Positions 9,399-18,032 are shown, counted from the first letter of the stretch. The stretch is 64,000 nt of DNA from Teichococcus coralli (GCF_009829925.1 NZ_SNVJ01000012.1:1-64000), one strand, 5' to 3'. Translations and numbers: made by a program. Notes: generated by a model from the sequence alone, not told the origin.

Positions 9399-10637
9399 AT
9401 GGCCCCGATCCGTTCCCGTGCCGCCGTTGCTCCGATCCGCCGCCGCCCCGAGGCGGTGCGCGCGCCCCTGATGCTGCCGGGCGTGAGCGAGCTGGTGGCC
9501 GCCGACCGCCCCGCCGAGCCGATGCACTGCCTGCGCCCGGCGACCCTGGCCGCCGCCGCCCGCCGCTTCGTCGGCGGCTTCGCGGGCGACGTGCTCTATG
9601 CCGTGAAGTGCAACCCGGAGCCGGCGGTGCTGCGCGCCCTCTGGGCCGGCGGCGTGCGCCACTTCGACTGCGCCTCGGCGGCCGAGGTGCGGCTGGTGCG
9701 GCAGATGTTCCCCCGCGCGCAGATCCACTTCATGCACCCCGTGAAGTCGCGCCCGGCGATCCGCGAGGCCTATGAGCGCCACGCGGTGCGCGACTTCGTG
9801 CTCGACAGCGCGGAGGAGCTGGAGAAGATCCTGCAGGAGACCGGCGGCGCGGCCGATCTCGGCCTTGTGGTGCGGCTGGCGATGCCGAAGGGCGGGGCGG
9901 TCTATGACCTCTCCGGCAAGTTCGGCGCGCCGCTGGAGGAGGCCGTGGCGCTGCTGCGGGCGGCGCGGCCGCATGCCGTGCGGCTGGGCCTCAGCTTCCA
10001 TGTCGGTTCGCAGTGCCTGGACCCGGCCGCCTACCGCCGCGCCCTGGCGCTGGCCGGCGAGGCGATCCGCGGCGCCGGCGTGCCGGTGGAGGTGATCGAT
10101 GTCGGCGGCGGCTTCCCGGTCGCATACCCGGATGTCACCCCGCCGCCGCTGGGCGACTATTTCGCCGCCATCCGGGAAGGCTTCGCGGCGCTCGGCCTGC
10201 CCGGGGCGCGCCTCTGGGCCGAGCCGGGGCGGGCGCTGGTGGCCGCCGGCACCTCGGTGGTGGTGCAGGTGGAGGCGCGGCGCGGCGACGTGCTGTACGT
10301 GAACGACGGCGTCTATGGCAGCCTCTCGGATGCCGGCGCGCCGGGCTTCCGCTTCCCCGCCCGGATGATCCGCCCGGAGGGCGGGGCCAGCGACACGCTG
10401 CGGCCCTTCGCCTTCTTCGGCCCGACCTGCGACAGCGCCGACTTCATGCGCGGCCCCTTCCTGCTGCCTGGGGACATCCGCGAGGGCGACTGGATCGAGA
10501 TCGGGCAGCTCGGCGCCTATGGCGGCTGCCTGCGCACGGCCTTCAACGGCTTCGACCGCGCGCGGATGGCCGAGGTGCGGGACCAGCCGCTGCTGGAGAC
10601 GCCGGGCCATGCCGAGGAGGTCGCTGCGGCGGCCTGA
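9399..10637 (+). CDS. Ornithine decarboxylase (fold type III, PLP-dependent)
   Basis: 412 aa. The alanine-racemase-fold barrel begins with DVLYAVKCNPEPAVL, where Lys70 is the PLP Schiff-base lysine. SFHVGSQC, EVIDVGGGFPVAYPD (glycine loop for the PLP phosphate), WAEPGRALVA and FFGPTCDSADFM (the active-site Cys/Asp segment of ornithine decarboxylases) follow in order. It makes putrescine from ornithine; lysine/ornithine dual specificity cannot be excluded. The start at ATG 9399 was chosen over an upstream GTG because neither has a strong Shine-Dalgarno and the conserved region begins later. The weak site fits leader control. It is convergent with an agmatinase-family gene. Confidence 0.87.
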   Translation: MAPIRSRAAVAPIRRRPEAVRAPLMLPGVSELVAADRPAEPMHCLRPATLAAAARRFVGGFAGDVLYAVKCNPEPAVLRALWAGGVRHFDCASAAEVRLVRQMFPRAQIHFMHPVKSRPAIREAYERHAVRDFVLDSAEELEKILQETGGAADLGLVVRLAMPKGGAVYDLSGKFGAPLEEAVALLRAARPHAVRLGLSFHVGSQCLDPAAYRRALALAGEAIRGAGVPVEVIDVGGGFPVAYPDVTPPPLGDYFAAIREGFAALGLPGARLWAEPGRALVAAGTSVVVQVEARRGDVLYVNDGVYGSLSDAGAPGFRFPARMIRPEGGASDTLRPFAFFGPTCDSADFMRGPFLLPGDIREGDWIEIGQLGAYGGCLRTAFNGFDRARMAEVRDQPLLETPGHAEEVAAAA

Positions 10638-10640
10638 AAA

Positions 10641-10789
10641 AGTCTGGGGGAAGGAATTCCCCCAGGCCCCCATCTTTTTTCTGCAGGTTTTCGGTCGCGC
10701 CAGCCCCGGCGCGCACGCGCGTCGTCCGTGCTGCAAAACTGATGGAAAAAAGAAGGGGGTTCGGGGGAATTCATTCCCCCGACCTTGTT
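10641..10789. repeat. Intergenic hairpin element between convergent genes
   Basis: A compact, clean copy. The left hairpin CTGGGGGAAG/GAATTCCCCCAG (10644-10665) is followed by CCCCCATCTTTTTTCTG. The core keeps only the right half of the family hairpin (CAGCCCCGGCGCG). The right arm is AAAAAAGAAGGGGG followed by TCGGGGGAAT/TCATTCCCCCGA (10761-10782). It fills almost the whole gap between the decarboxylase and agmatinase stops and should act as a two-way terminator. Confidence 0.75.
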
Positions 10790-10790
10790 C

Positions 10791-11681
10791 TTATCGCGGC
10801 GCCACCAGCGCCAGGTATTCCCAGACGACCGTCGCCGCCGCCAGCGCCGTGATCTCGGCGGTATCGAAGGCGGGCGCCACCTCCACGACGTCCATGCCGC
10901 GGAAATCCAGGCCATCGAGCCGGCGCAAGATGGCCTGGGCCTGCCAGCTCGCCAGCCCGCCGATTTCCGGCGTGCCGGTGCCGGGGGCGAAGGCGGGGTC
11001 GAGCGCGTCGATGTCGAAGCTGAGATAGGCCGGCGCCTCCTCCACCGTGGCGCGGATGCGCTCGGCCACGGCGGCGGGGCCGAGTTCCTGCACCTCCTGG
11101 CCGGTCAGGATCGTCACGCCCTGGTCCAGCGTCCAGTCCCAGACCTCCCGCTGCACGGGCGAGCGGATGCCGACCTGGATCATCCGGCGCGGGTCCACCA
11201 GCCCCTCGCGGATGGCGTGGAAGAAGACCGAGCCATGGCCGAGCGGCTGGCCGAAATTGTCCGGCCAGGTGTCCACATGCGCGTCGAAATGCACCAGGGC
11301 GAGCGGAGCGGAGAGCCGCTTCGAGAGGGCGCGCAGCAGGGCCAGGGTGATGCCGTGCTCGCCGCCGAGGGCCAGCAGATGCGGCAGGGGCGCGGCCTGC
11401 TCCTCGATCAGCCGCAGGCTGGTGGGCAGGTCGCCGAGGGCGATGCGGAAGTCGCCGGCATCCACCAGGGGGAGGGTGGCGGGGTCCACCCAGCGGGTGG
11501 GATGGGCGCCGTCCACCAGCATGCGGCTGGCCTGGCGGATCGCCTGCGGGCCGGAGCGGGCGCCGGCGCGGTTGGTGGTGCCGATGTCGAGCGGGATGCC
11601 GGCCACGGTGAAGCCGGCCTGATGGCCCCAGGGCGCGCCGAGGAAGCTGGGTGCGGTGGCGAAGGTGGGAACCAGGGACAT
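10791..11681 (-). CDS. speB: Agmatinase / arginase-family ureohydrolase
   Basis: 296 aa, a normal length. The dinuclear manganese ligands are visible in LALGGEHGITLALL (GGDH-like), VHFDAHVDTW and YLSFDIDALDPAFAPGTGTPE, the three family signatures in order. The N-terminal GIPLDIGTTNRAGARSGPQAIR is agmatinase-like. It probably releases urea from agmatine to give putrescine; guanidinobutyrase or related activity is possible. Its convergence with ornithine decarboxylase gives two routes to putrescine in one locus. Confidence 0.85.
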   Translation of the reverse strand: MSLVPTFATAPSFLGAPWGHQAGFTVAGIPLDIGTTNRAGARSGPQAIRQASRMLVDGAHPTRWVDPATLPLVDAGDFRIALGDLPTSLRLIEEQAAPLPHLLALGGEHGITLALLRALSKRLSAPLALVHFDAHVDTWPDNFGQPLGHGSVFFHAIREGLVDPRRMIQVGIRSPVQREVWDWTLDQGVTILTGQEVQELGPAAVAERIRATVEEAPAYLSFDIDALDPAFAPGTGTPEIGGLASWQAQAILRRLDGLDFRGMDVVEVAPAFDTAEITALAAATVVWEYLALVAPR

Positions 11682-11830
11682 GCCGGGCCTCCTGCGGGGG
11701 TGGGCGGCCTCGTTAGCATGACGGGCCGGCGCGGCGAGACGCTCGCCTGCGGAAAGACGCTTCCGGGGAAACTCCGCCGCCCGCCTCCCGGTTTGATGCC
11801 AGAGAAACTCCAGCCGGGCAGGAGGCCGGG

Positions 11831-13096
11831 ATGTCCGACATCCCCCATGCGACCACCCTCGACGACTCGCTGGCCCTGCTCCGCGAGGGCTACACCTACA
11901 TCGCCCGCCGCTGCGACCGGCTGGGCGCCGACCTGTTCGCCACGCGCCTGATGCTGAAGCCGGTGATCTGCATGCGTGGCGCCGAGGCGGCCCGCATCTT
12001 CTACGACGGCGACCGCTTCACCCGGCAGGGCGCCATGCCGCAGACCACGCTGTGGCTGCTGCAGGACGCGGGCAGCGTGCAGCAGCTCGACGGTGCCGCA
12101 CACCGGCAGCGCAAGCAGATGTTCATGGGGATGATGACGCCGGAGGCCCTCGCCGCGATGGAGGCGCTGCTGGCGCGGCGCTGGCGCGAGGCGGTGGCGC
12201 GCTGGGAGGCGCGGGAGGAGGTTGTCCTGCTGGAGGCCTCGGCCGAGGTGCTGACCCGCGCCGCCTGCGACTGGTGCGGCGTGCCGCTGCCGGAGGATGA
12301 GGCGCCGGAACTGGCGCGCGAGCTGGCGGCCATGGTGGAGAATGCCGGCGGCGTCGGGCCCGGGGTGCTGCTGGCCCTCGGCCTGCGCCAGCGCACCGAG
12401 GCGCGGCTGCGGCGGCTGGTGGAGCGTGTCCGCGCCGGGGAGGCGCAGGCGCCGGCCGGTTCGCCCCTCGCGGTGATCGTGGCGCACCGCGAGCCGGATG
12501 GCAGCCTGCTGGACAGCACGGTGGCGGCGGTGGAGCTGATCAACCTGCTGCGCCCGCTGCTGGCGGTGAACCGCTACATCACCTTCGCCGCCCTGGCGCT
12601 GCACGAGCATCCGGACTGGCGCGACCGCTTCGCCGCGGGCGACGAGGCGGATCTGGAGCCCTTCGTGCAGGAGTTGCGGCGCTTCTATCCCTTCTTTCCG
12701 CTGATCGGCGGCCGGGCCCGCGAGAACTTCGAATGGTCGGGGCACGCGTTCGCGGAGGGCGACTGGGTGCTGCTCGACCTCTACGGCACCAACCACGACG
12801 CGCGGCTCTGGCCGGAGCCGGAGCAGTTCCGCCCGGAGCGGTTCCGCAACTGGGCGGGCGATCCCCACACGCTGATCCCGCAGGGAGCAGGCGATTTCCT
12901 CGGGGGGCACCGCTGCCCTGGCGAATGGATCACCATCGCCATCCTGAAGCAGGCGGTGCGGCTGCTGTGCCGCGAGATGCGCTTCGAGGTGCCGCCGCAG
13001 GACCTCAGCGTCAGCCTCGCGCGGATGCCGGCGGCACCGGCCAGCGGCTTCGTCATGAGCCGGGTGCGGGGGAAGGCGGCTCGGGCGGCGGCCTGA
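11831..13096 (+). CDS. Cytochrome P450, CYP152-like fatty-acid peroxygenase
   Basis: 421 aa, soluble. The heme-binding loop is QGAGDFLGGHRCPGEW with the cysteine ligand at residue 362; the GHRCPGE form and the RRFYPFFPLIGGRA segment, with its Arg/Pro in the I-helix place, mark the CYP152 group that uses hydrogen peroxide instead of a reductase. AAHRQRKQMFMGMM is the C-helix region and PEQFRPERF the meander. Likely hydroxylates or decarboxylates fatty acids. No ferredoxin or reductase gene is next to it, which fits peroxygenase chemistry. A GGAGG-like site precedes the ATG. Confidence 0.85.
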   Translation: MSDIPHATTLDDSLALLREGYTYIARRCDRLGADLFATRLMLKPVICMRGAEAARIFYDGDRFTRQGAMPQTTLWLLQDAGSVQQLDGAAHRQRKQMFMGMMTPEALAAMEALLARRWREAVARWEAREEVVLLEASAEVLTRAACDWCGVPLPEDEAPELARELAAMVENAGGVGPGVLLALGLRQRTEARLRRLVERVRAGEAQAPAGSPLAVIVAHREPDGSLLDSTVAAVELINLLRPLLAVNRYITFAALALHEHPDWRDRFAAGDEADLEPFVQELRRFYPFFPLIGGRARENFEWSGHAFAEGDWVLLDLYGTNHDARLWPEPEQFRPERFRNWAGDPHTLIPQGAGDFLGGHRCPGEWITIAILKQAVRLLCREMRFEVPPQDLSVSLARMPAAPASGFVMSRVRGKAARAAA

Positions 13097-13114
13097 GTTT
13101 TCCTGGCGGGCGGC

Positions 13115-13575
13115 GGAACCGGGGGAGAATGAATTCTCCCCCGGAACCCCCTCTTCTTCTTTTTGTCAGTTTCGGCTGCGCTCGCTGTAAGCGCCCACGC
13201 CAGGGCGCAAGGCGCCCCGGCGACTGCAGCTCGCAGGGAGGTCAACCAAGCTGATGAAAGGATGGGAGTTCGGGGAAATTCGGGCCTGTCCTCAGACTTC
13301 CGGCTGAAAGCAAGATGGGGGAGAGAACTCCCCCATTCCCCCTCCTTTTTCTGTCGGTTTTTGGCTCCGCCAAGAGGCGAAGGCATTTCCGATGATCCGC
13401 ACGGTGATGGCAGTCGCCGGGGCTGCTCCAGCCCCGGCGTGGGGCCGCTCCACCGGCACACCAGACGGATCGAAAAGAAAGAAGAGGGGGCCTGGGGGAG
13501 AATTCATTCTCCCCCAGCCTTGCGCGAGCTCCTGCTCGGGGGTGCATTTGAGGACAAGGCCCTCCTCCCCCGAGC
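13115..13575. repeat. Intergenic hairpin element, right arm interrupted by a nested copy
   Basis: The 483-bp convergent gap opens with a strong left hairpin, arms CCGGGGGAGAAT and ATTCTCCCCCGG around GA (13119-13144), then CCCCCTCTTCTTCTTTTTGTCAG. A reverse-oriented core (CGCCCCGGCGACTGCAG near 13219) and a weak right arm follow (GATGAAAGGATGGG, TTCGGGGAAATTC). The rest of that arm (CTCCTCCCCCGAG, about 13562-13574) lies beyond the nested 275-bp copy. No gene in the gap. Confidence 0.68.
13285..13559. mobile_element. Nested ~275-bp MITE-like copy, near-twin of the one at 5.6 kb
   Basis: Ends are CCTGTCCTCA (13285-13294) and TGAGGACAAGG (13549-13559); eight bases of the repeat match perfectly. 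It shares GACTTCCGGCTGAAAGCAAG, the left hairpin, CTCCTTTTTCTGTCGG, GATGATCCGC, CAGTCGCCGGGGCTGCTCC and CACCGGCACACCAGACGGAT with the 5.6-kb copy, while the last ~35 bp before the right end differ. As there, it sits inside the right hairpin arm of another family member. No ORF inside. Confidence 0.6.
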
Positions 13576-13579
13576 TTTT

Positions 13580-14185
13580 CTACCCGCCACGGCGGAACAC
13601 CACGGTGAGGTTGTTGGCCGGCATCGGCACCACCGGCCCGGCGACGAATCCCGCCGCGACGGCCGCCTCGGTGACGGTGCCGAGGTCGCGCAGCCCCCAT
13701 TCCGGGTCGCGCTCGCGCAGGCTGCGGTCGAAGGCGGCGTTGCTCTCGGCCAGCGGCACGCCGGGCTCCCGGAAGGGGCCGTAGAGCACCAGCGGCGCGC
13801 CGGCGGGCAGGATGCGGGCCGCGCCGGCGAGCAGGCCGAGCGCCGCACGCCAGGGCGCGATGTGGATCATGTTGATGCAGAGCACCGCATCCGCCGCCGC
13901 GATGGGCCAGTCCGGCGCCGCCGCGTCCAGTTCCAGCGCCGGGCGCAGGTTGGGCAACCCGGCTTCCCCGGCCCAGGCGTCGATGCTGGCGCGGGCCTCG
14001 GGGCCGGGGTCGGAGGGCTGGATGGTCCAGCCGCGCAGGGCGGCGGCGATGTGCAGGGCGTGCTCGCCCGTGCCGCTGGCGACTTCCAGCAGCAGTCCGG
14101 AGTCGCCGAGCTGCTCGCGCAGCACTTCCAGGATGGGCCCGCGGTTGCGCAGCGCGGCGGGGGCGGAGCGGCGGGCCTCGCTCAT
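13580..14185 (-). CDS. DUF938 class I SAM-dependent methyltransferase-like protein
   Basis: 201 aa. It opens with SAPAALRNRGPILEVLREQL and the SAM-binding motif LLLEVASGTGEHALHIA, then VLCINMIHIAPWRAALGLLAGAARILPAGAPLVLYGPF, the canonical order of DUF938 proteins. Length is normal. The substrate is unknown. Its ATG overlaps the stop of the upstream sterol-desaturase gene (ATGA), so the two are translationally coupled and may act in one lipid or membrane process (inference). Confidence 0.83.
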   Translation of the reverse strand: MSEARRSAPAALRNRGPILEVLREQLGDSGLLLEVASGTGEHALHIAAALRGWTIQPSDPGPEARASIDAWAGEAGLPNLRPALELDAAAPDWPIAAADAVLCINMIHIAPWRAALGLLAGAARILPAGAPLVLYGPFREPGVPLAESNAAFDRSLRERDPEWGLRDLGTVTEAAVAAGFVAGPVVPMPANNLTVVFRRGG

Positions 14186-15135
14186 GCGCGGCGCACCAGT
14201 GCCAGGCCGAGCTGGCGCAGCCCGGCCCATTGCTGCCGCAGCCAGCCGCCGCTGGCCAGCTCCTCCGGCAGGCGCCTGTCGCCGGTGGCGGGGAAGAGGT
14301 CGCGACGGAAGTCGGCGGTGCCGAAGATCCAGTCCCAGACCGGCAGCAGCACGGCGTAGTTCTTGCCCAGGCGCGCGGAGCCGAAGCGGCTGTGGTGCAG
14401 GCGGTGGAAGCGCGGCGAGACCAGCAGCCGCTCGCCGACCCGCCCGAAGGAGAGGCGGATATTGGCGTGGCTGAACGCCTCCGCCACGCGCAGCACGACG
14501 ACGACAAGGGGGAATTGCCCCGGCGGCACGCCGATCAGCAGCGCCAGCCCGCCGAACCAGACGGCGCCGAGCATGTCGTCCAGGATGTGGTTGCGGTCGT
14601 CGGTCCAGAAGGTCATCTGCCGCTGGGCGTGGTGGATGGAATGCAGCGCCCACCACCAGTCGAAGCGGTGCTGGAAGCGGTGGTGCCAGTATTCCCCGAA
14701 GTCCAGCACGACGATGTAGACGGCCAGCGCCAGCAGCGGCGCGTCGCGCAGCGCCGGAAACAGCGTCTCCAGCGTCGGCGGCACCCAGCCGCTGCTGGCC
14801 ACCAGGCCGGAGAGGCGCGATTCCATCGAGGCGAAGAGGACGAAGGCCAGCAGCGGCAGCAGGCCGAGGCGGGTGAGCAGCGTGTAGAGGATGTCGGTGC
14901 GGATGCTGCGCCCGTCGGTGCGCGGCTCGACGGGGCGCCAGGCCTCCAGCGGCCGGCAGATGGCATAGACGACCAGGACCTGCACCAGCCCGAACAGGGC
15001 GAAGTCGATCCAGTCGAAGGCGTCCTCCGCCCATTCCATCAGGCCGAGGCTGTAGAGCGCCGGCTGCACCAGCGTCTCGAAGATCCAGCCGTTGAGGCTG
15101 TTCCAGCTATCCTGCAGCGCCCCGATCATGGGCAA
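14182..15135 (-). CDS. Sterol desaturase / fatty-acid hydroxylase family membrane protein
   Basis: 317 aa with about five hydrophobic segments. The histidine clusters that bind two irons are visible: YWHHRFQH, HSIHHAQ, and FHRLHHSRFG, the HX3H-HX2HH-HX2HH pattern of the superfamily (PF04116). Such enzymes use O2 to hydroxylate or desaturate lipids in the membrane. The bacterial substrate is unknown; hopanoid, carotenoid or fatty-acid roles are all possible. A second ATG two codons in (15129) is an alternative start. Confidence 0.83.
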   Translation of the reverse strand: MPMIGALQDSWNSLNGWIFETLVQPALYSLGLMEWAEDAFDWIDFALFGLVQVLVVYAICRPLEAWRPVEPRTDGRSIRTDILYTLLTRLGLLPLLAFVLFASMESRLSGLVASSGWVPPTLETLFPALRDAPLLALAVYIVVLDFGEYWHHRFQHRFDWWWALHSIHHAQRQMTFWTDDRNHILDDMLGAVWFGGLALLIGVPPGQFPLVVVVLRVAEAFSHANIRLSFGRVGERLLVSPRFHRLHHSRFGSARLGKNYAVLLPVWDWIFGTADFRRDLFPATGDRRLPEELASGGWLRQQWAGLRQLGLALVRRA

Positions 15136-15147
15136 CCCCTTCCGCTC

Positions 15148-15948
15148 TCAGGCACCTTGCGCGGGAAGCGGGGCGAAGCAGTAGCCCTTCGCCTGCAGCC
15201 CGGCCAGAAGATCCTCGACCACCAGCCCGAAGGGCTCGCGCCGGCTGCGCACGCCCCAGTGCATCAGCAGCACCTCGCCGTCCCGCACGCGGGCCAGCGC
15301 CTGGGCGAGCAGCCTGTCGTTCGGGTATGTGGTGCTGTTCAGCTCGTCGCCCAGGAAGCCGTTGGCGCTCCAGCCCTGGTGGTGGAAGCCGGCGGCGGCG
15401 GCGAGGCGCAGCGCGTTGGGCGTGGTGCGGCCGCCCGGGGCGCGCCAGAGCGGCAGCACCCGCGCCTCCGGCGCGATGGCCCGCAACGCCTCGATCGGGC
15501 GGGACAGCTCGGCGCGCAGGGCGGCGGCGTCCAGCACCTCGTCGCCCTTGCCGCGGCGGTTGGCGTAGCGGACGCGGTCATGCCCGACATCGCCGGTGAA
15601 GTACCAGTGCCGCCAGGTATGGCTGGCGAAGGCATGGCCCTCGGCGGCGCGGGCGCGCCAGAAACCGGCCCAGGCGGGGCCGAGGCTGGTGTCGCCGCGG
15701 GCGGTCGGCTCGTTGGCCAGGAAGAGGGTGGCGCGCACCTCGCGCCGTTGCAGGGCGGCGGCGATCATCTCCGCCTCGCGGCCCCAGCCGGTGTCGATGG
15801 TGAGGTGCAGCGTGCCGGCGCGGCATTGCGGCAGGGCGGGGCGGGCGAGGGGCGCCTGGGCATGGGCGCCACGCGTGGCCATCGCCCAAGGGGCGAGGCC
15901 GGCCAGCCGCAGCAGGGTCCGCCGGCCGGGCGGGGGCGGTTTTGTCAT
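15148..15948 (-). CDS. Polysaccharide deacetylase family protein, exported
   Basis: 266 aa. The N-terminus PPPGRRTLLRLAGLAPWAMATRGAHA looks like a Tat-type or Sec signal. The NodB-like domain starts with LHLTIDTGWGREAEMI, whose aspartate would be the catalytic base, with HAFASHTWRHWYF as the metal-binding His motif (S/THxxxH) and LWRAPGGRTT and VLLMHWGVRSR further on. It probably removes acetyl groups from a cell-envelope glycan; the target is unknown. Eight bases separate it from the upstream beta-propeller gene, so they form an operon. Confidence 0.82.
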   Translation of the reverse strand: MTKPPPPGRRTLLRLAGLAPWAMATRGAHAQAPLARPALPQCRAGTLHLTIDTGWGREAEMIAAALQRREVRATLFLANEPTARGDTSLGPAWAGFWRARAAEGHAFASHTWRHWYFTGDVGHDRVRYANRRGKGDEVLDAAALRAELSRPIEALRAIAPEARVLPLWRAPGGRTTPNALRLAAAAGFHHQGWSANGFLGDELNSTTYPNDRLLAQALARVRDGEVLLMHWGVRSRREPFGLVVEDLLAGLQAKGYCFAPLPAQGA

Positions 15949-15956
15949 GCGGGAGC

Positions 15957-16943
15957 CTAGTTGGTGAGCGGCTCGGCGGGGGCGGCGGCCGAGTAGAGGA
16001 TGCCGTGCGGCGAGCGGCCGACGCGGCGGGTTTCCAGCACGCCCTTCTGCGGGTCCACCAGCGCGATGCGCCCCTTCCAGCGCAGCGTCACCCAGAGCCG
16101 GCCCTGCGGGTCGAAGCTGATGCAGTCCGGCCCGCCCGGCACGTCGAGGACGCGGACGATGTCGAGGCTCCTGGGGTCGAGCAGGGTGATGCGGCTGTCC
16201 ACCCGGCTGGTGACGTAGAGGACATCGCCTTTCGGGGAGGGGAAGAGGGCATGGGCGCCGCGGCCGACGGTGATCCGGCGCTCCACCGCCTGGGTCTCGG
16301 GGTTGAGCACCGCCACATGGTCGCTGCCCATGACGCCGACCAGCAGCTTGCCGTCCTGCCAGATGATGCCGGCCGGCTCCGGCCCGACCTCGGTCTTCCA
16401 GAGCGGCTGCATGGTCTCCAGGCTGATGGCGACGACGAGCCCGTTGCCCTGCAGCGTCACGTAGACCACCTTGCCGTCCGGGCTGTAGGCGAGATGGCTC
16501 GGCATGTCCGGCAGGTCGAAGCGGGTGGCGAGGGTGAGCGCCTTGCCGTCCCAATTGTAGACGTCCACCTGGTCCCGCCGCAGGCTGGTGATCACCAGGA
16601 AGCGGCCATCCGGGCTGAAGCCCATGTGGTAGGGGTTGGAAAGCGGCTCCCGCTTCAGCAGCTCGCCCGTGCCGGGGTTGATGAACAGCATCTCGTTGGC
16701 GCCGGAGTCGCCGACCAGCAGGGTCTTGCCGTCGGGCGTCAGGGCCAGGTGGTGCACCTCGCGCAGCACGCGGATCCGCGACTTCTCGGCCTGGCTGTCG
16801 GCGTCGAGCACCTGGATGGTGGCCTCGCCCGAGTTTAGCACGTAGACCAGCCCCGCCGCCCGTGCCGGAAGGCTGCCCGCGAGCAGTCCGAGACCCAGGG
16901 CGAGGGGGGCGAGGAGGGGGGCGAGAAGCAGGGGCACCCGCAT
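15957..16943 (-). CDS. Periplasmic YVTN/YncE-type beta-propeller protein
   Basis: 328 aa with a clear signal peptide (LAPLLAPLALGLGLLAGSLPARAA). At least six repeats of about 42 residues follow, each with motifs such as HHLALTPDGKTLLVGDSGA, MGFSPDGRFLVITS, LAYSPDGKVVYVT and LFPSPKGDVLYVTSRV, the pattern of the YVTN seven-bladed propeller. No cytochrome CXXCH motif is present. Such proteins bind partners or nucleic acid in the periplasm; here it precedes and probably works with the exported deacetylase. GAAGG lies 8 nt before the ATG. Confidence 0.8.
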   Translation of the reverse strand: MRVPLLLAPLLAPLALGLGLLAGSLPARAAGLVYVLNSGEATIQVLDADSQAEKSRIRVLREVHHLALTPDGKTLLVGDSGANEMLFINPGTGELLKREPLSNPYHMGFSPDGRFLVITSLRRDQVDVYNWDGKALTLATRFDLPDMPSHLAYSPDGKVVYVTLQGNGLVVAISLETMQPLWKTEVGPEPAGIIWQDGKLLVGVMGSDHVAVLNPETQAVERRITVGRGAHALFPSPKGDVLYVTSRVDSRITLLDPRSLDIVRVLDVPGGPDCISFDPQGRLWVTLRWKGRIALVDPQKGVLETRRVGRSPHGILYSAAAPAEPLTN

Positions 16944-17149
16944 GGTCGCTGCCTTCAGAGATCAGGCCGCCGGGGGGAGGGCGAGGCGGCGGAGGGGTCC
17001 CTGTTGTAGCAGGTCCGCTTCCGGGCTCGCCAGCGCGGCACCGGGCGCGGTGCGTGAAAGCTGCTTCATGCCTTCAACCCTTCGTTTTCCGTGCCGGAAA
17101 GGGCGAAGCCGGGGCCGGAGGCCTGTTTCCTTCCCCCGGCCGCCGGCGC

Positions 17150-17935
17150 TCAGAGCGCCGACTTCTTCGCCTGGTGCACGGCGAGGCTGCCGATGGAGTT
17201 GCCGCCATCCACCGTCAGCGTCGCGCCGGTGACGTAGCTGGCGGCGCTGCTGGCCAGGAACAGCGCGGCATTGCCGACATCCGCCGGGGAGGAGCCCCGG
17301 CCGAGGGGGATCGCGGCGAGGGTGGCCTCGACATGCGCGTCGGTCAGCGGGCTGGCGGTGCTGCCGGGCGCGAAGCCCGGCTCCAGCGCGTTCACGCGGA
17401 TGCCGTATTCGGCCAGTTCGATGGCGAAGCCCTTGGTCAGCCGGTCCAGCGCCGTCTTGGAGGTGCAGTAGGGCACCACGGAGCGCCGCATCTTCCGCGC
17501 CGCGCCGGAGGAGATGTTGATGATGTTGCCCTTCACCCCGGCCGCGATCATCTGCCGGGCGGCGGCGCGGGCCACCAGAAAGGGCGCGCGCAGGTTGATG
17601 TCGAAGATGCGGTCCCATTCCTCGGCGTCGATGTCGAGCAGGAAGCCGCTGGGATAGACGCCGGCATTGTTCACCACCACGTCGGCGGCGCCCCAGCGCT
17701 CGCCGATGGCGGCCACCAGCGCCTCGATGGCGGCGGCGTCGCGCAGGTCGGCGGGATGGGTGAAGCCGCCCTCCGGCAGGCTCGCGGCCATCGCGGCCAG
17801 GGCGGCGGCGTCGCCGTCGGTCAGGCAGAGCCGGGCGCCGGCCTCCGCGAAGGCCTGCACCAGCCAGCGGCCGACCACGCCGCAGGCGCCTGTCACCACC
17901 ACGCGCTTGCCGGCCAGATCCTGAGCAAAGTCCAT
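17150..17935 (-). CDS. Short-chain dehydrogenase/reductase (SDR)
   Basis: 261 aa, the classical SDR length. VVVTGACGVVGRWLVQAF is a slightly unusual TGxxxGxG cofactor motif, LTDGDAAAL follows where an acidic residue indicates NAD preference, and NNAGVY, NIISNISSGAARK-like serine, and PYCTSKTALDRL (YxxxK) give the active site. It ends ASYVTGATLTVDGGNSIG. The substrate is not evident. It is alone, divergent from the PHB-depolymerase-type esterase, with palindromes in the shared promoter. The ATG at 17935 was chosen because the cofactor motif begins eleven residues later. Confidence 0.85.
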   Translation of the reverse strand: MDFAQDLAGKRVVVTGACGVVGRWLVQAFAEAGARLCLTDGDAAALAAMAASLPEGGFTHPADLRDAAAIEALVAAIGERWGAADVVVNNAGVYPSGFLLDIDAEEWDRIFDINLRAPFLVARAAARQMIAAGVKGNIINISSGAARKMRRSVVPYCTSKTALDRLTKGFAIELAEYGIRVNALEPGFAPGSTASPLTDAHVEATLAAIPLGRGSSPADVGNAALFLASSAASYVTGATLTVDGGNSIGSLAVHQAKKSAL

Positions 17936-18012
17936 CGTGTTTCCAATCCTGTACCGTGTGCTGAACAGCCCGCCGGGCTGGCGCGGGCCGCAGGTTAGGG
18001 GGCGGTCGGCCG

Positions 18013-18032
18013 ATGCGGCAAATCTGCCGCAT
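18013..18032. promoter_or_regulatory. Perfect palindrome in a divergent promoter
   Basis: ATGCGGCA-AATC-TGCCGCAT has perfect 8-bp arms. It lies between the divergent SDR and esterase genes, about 80 bp before the SDR start. It looks like an operator for a dimeric repressor; no regulator gene is adjacent, so the protein is unknown. Confidence 0.5.
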
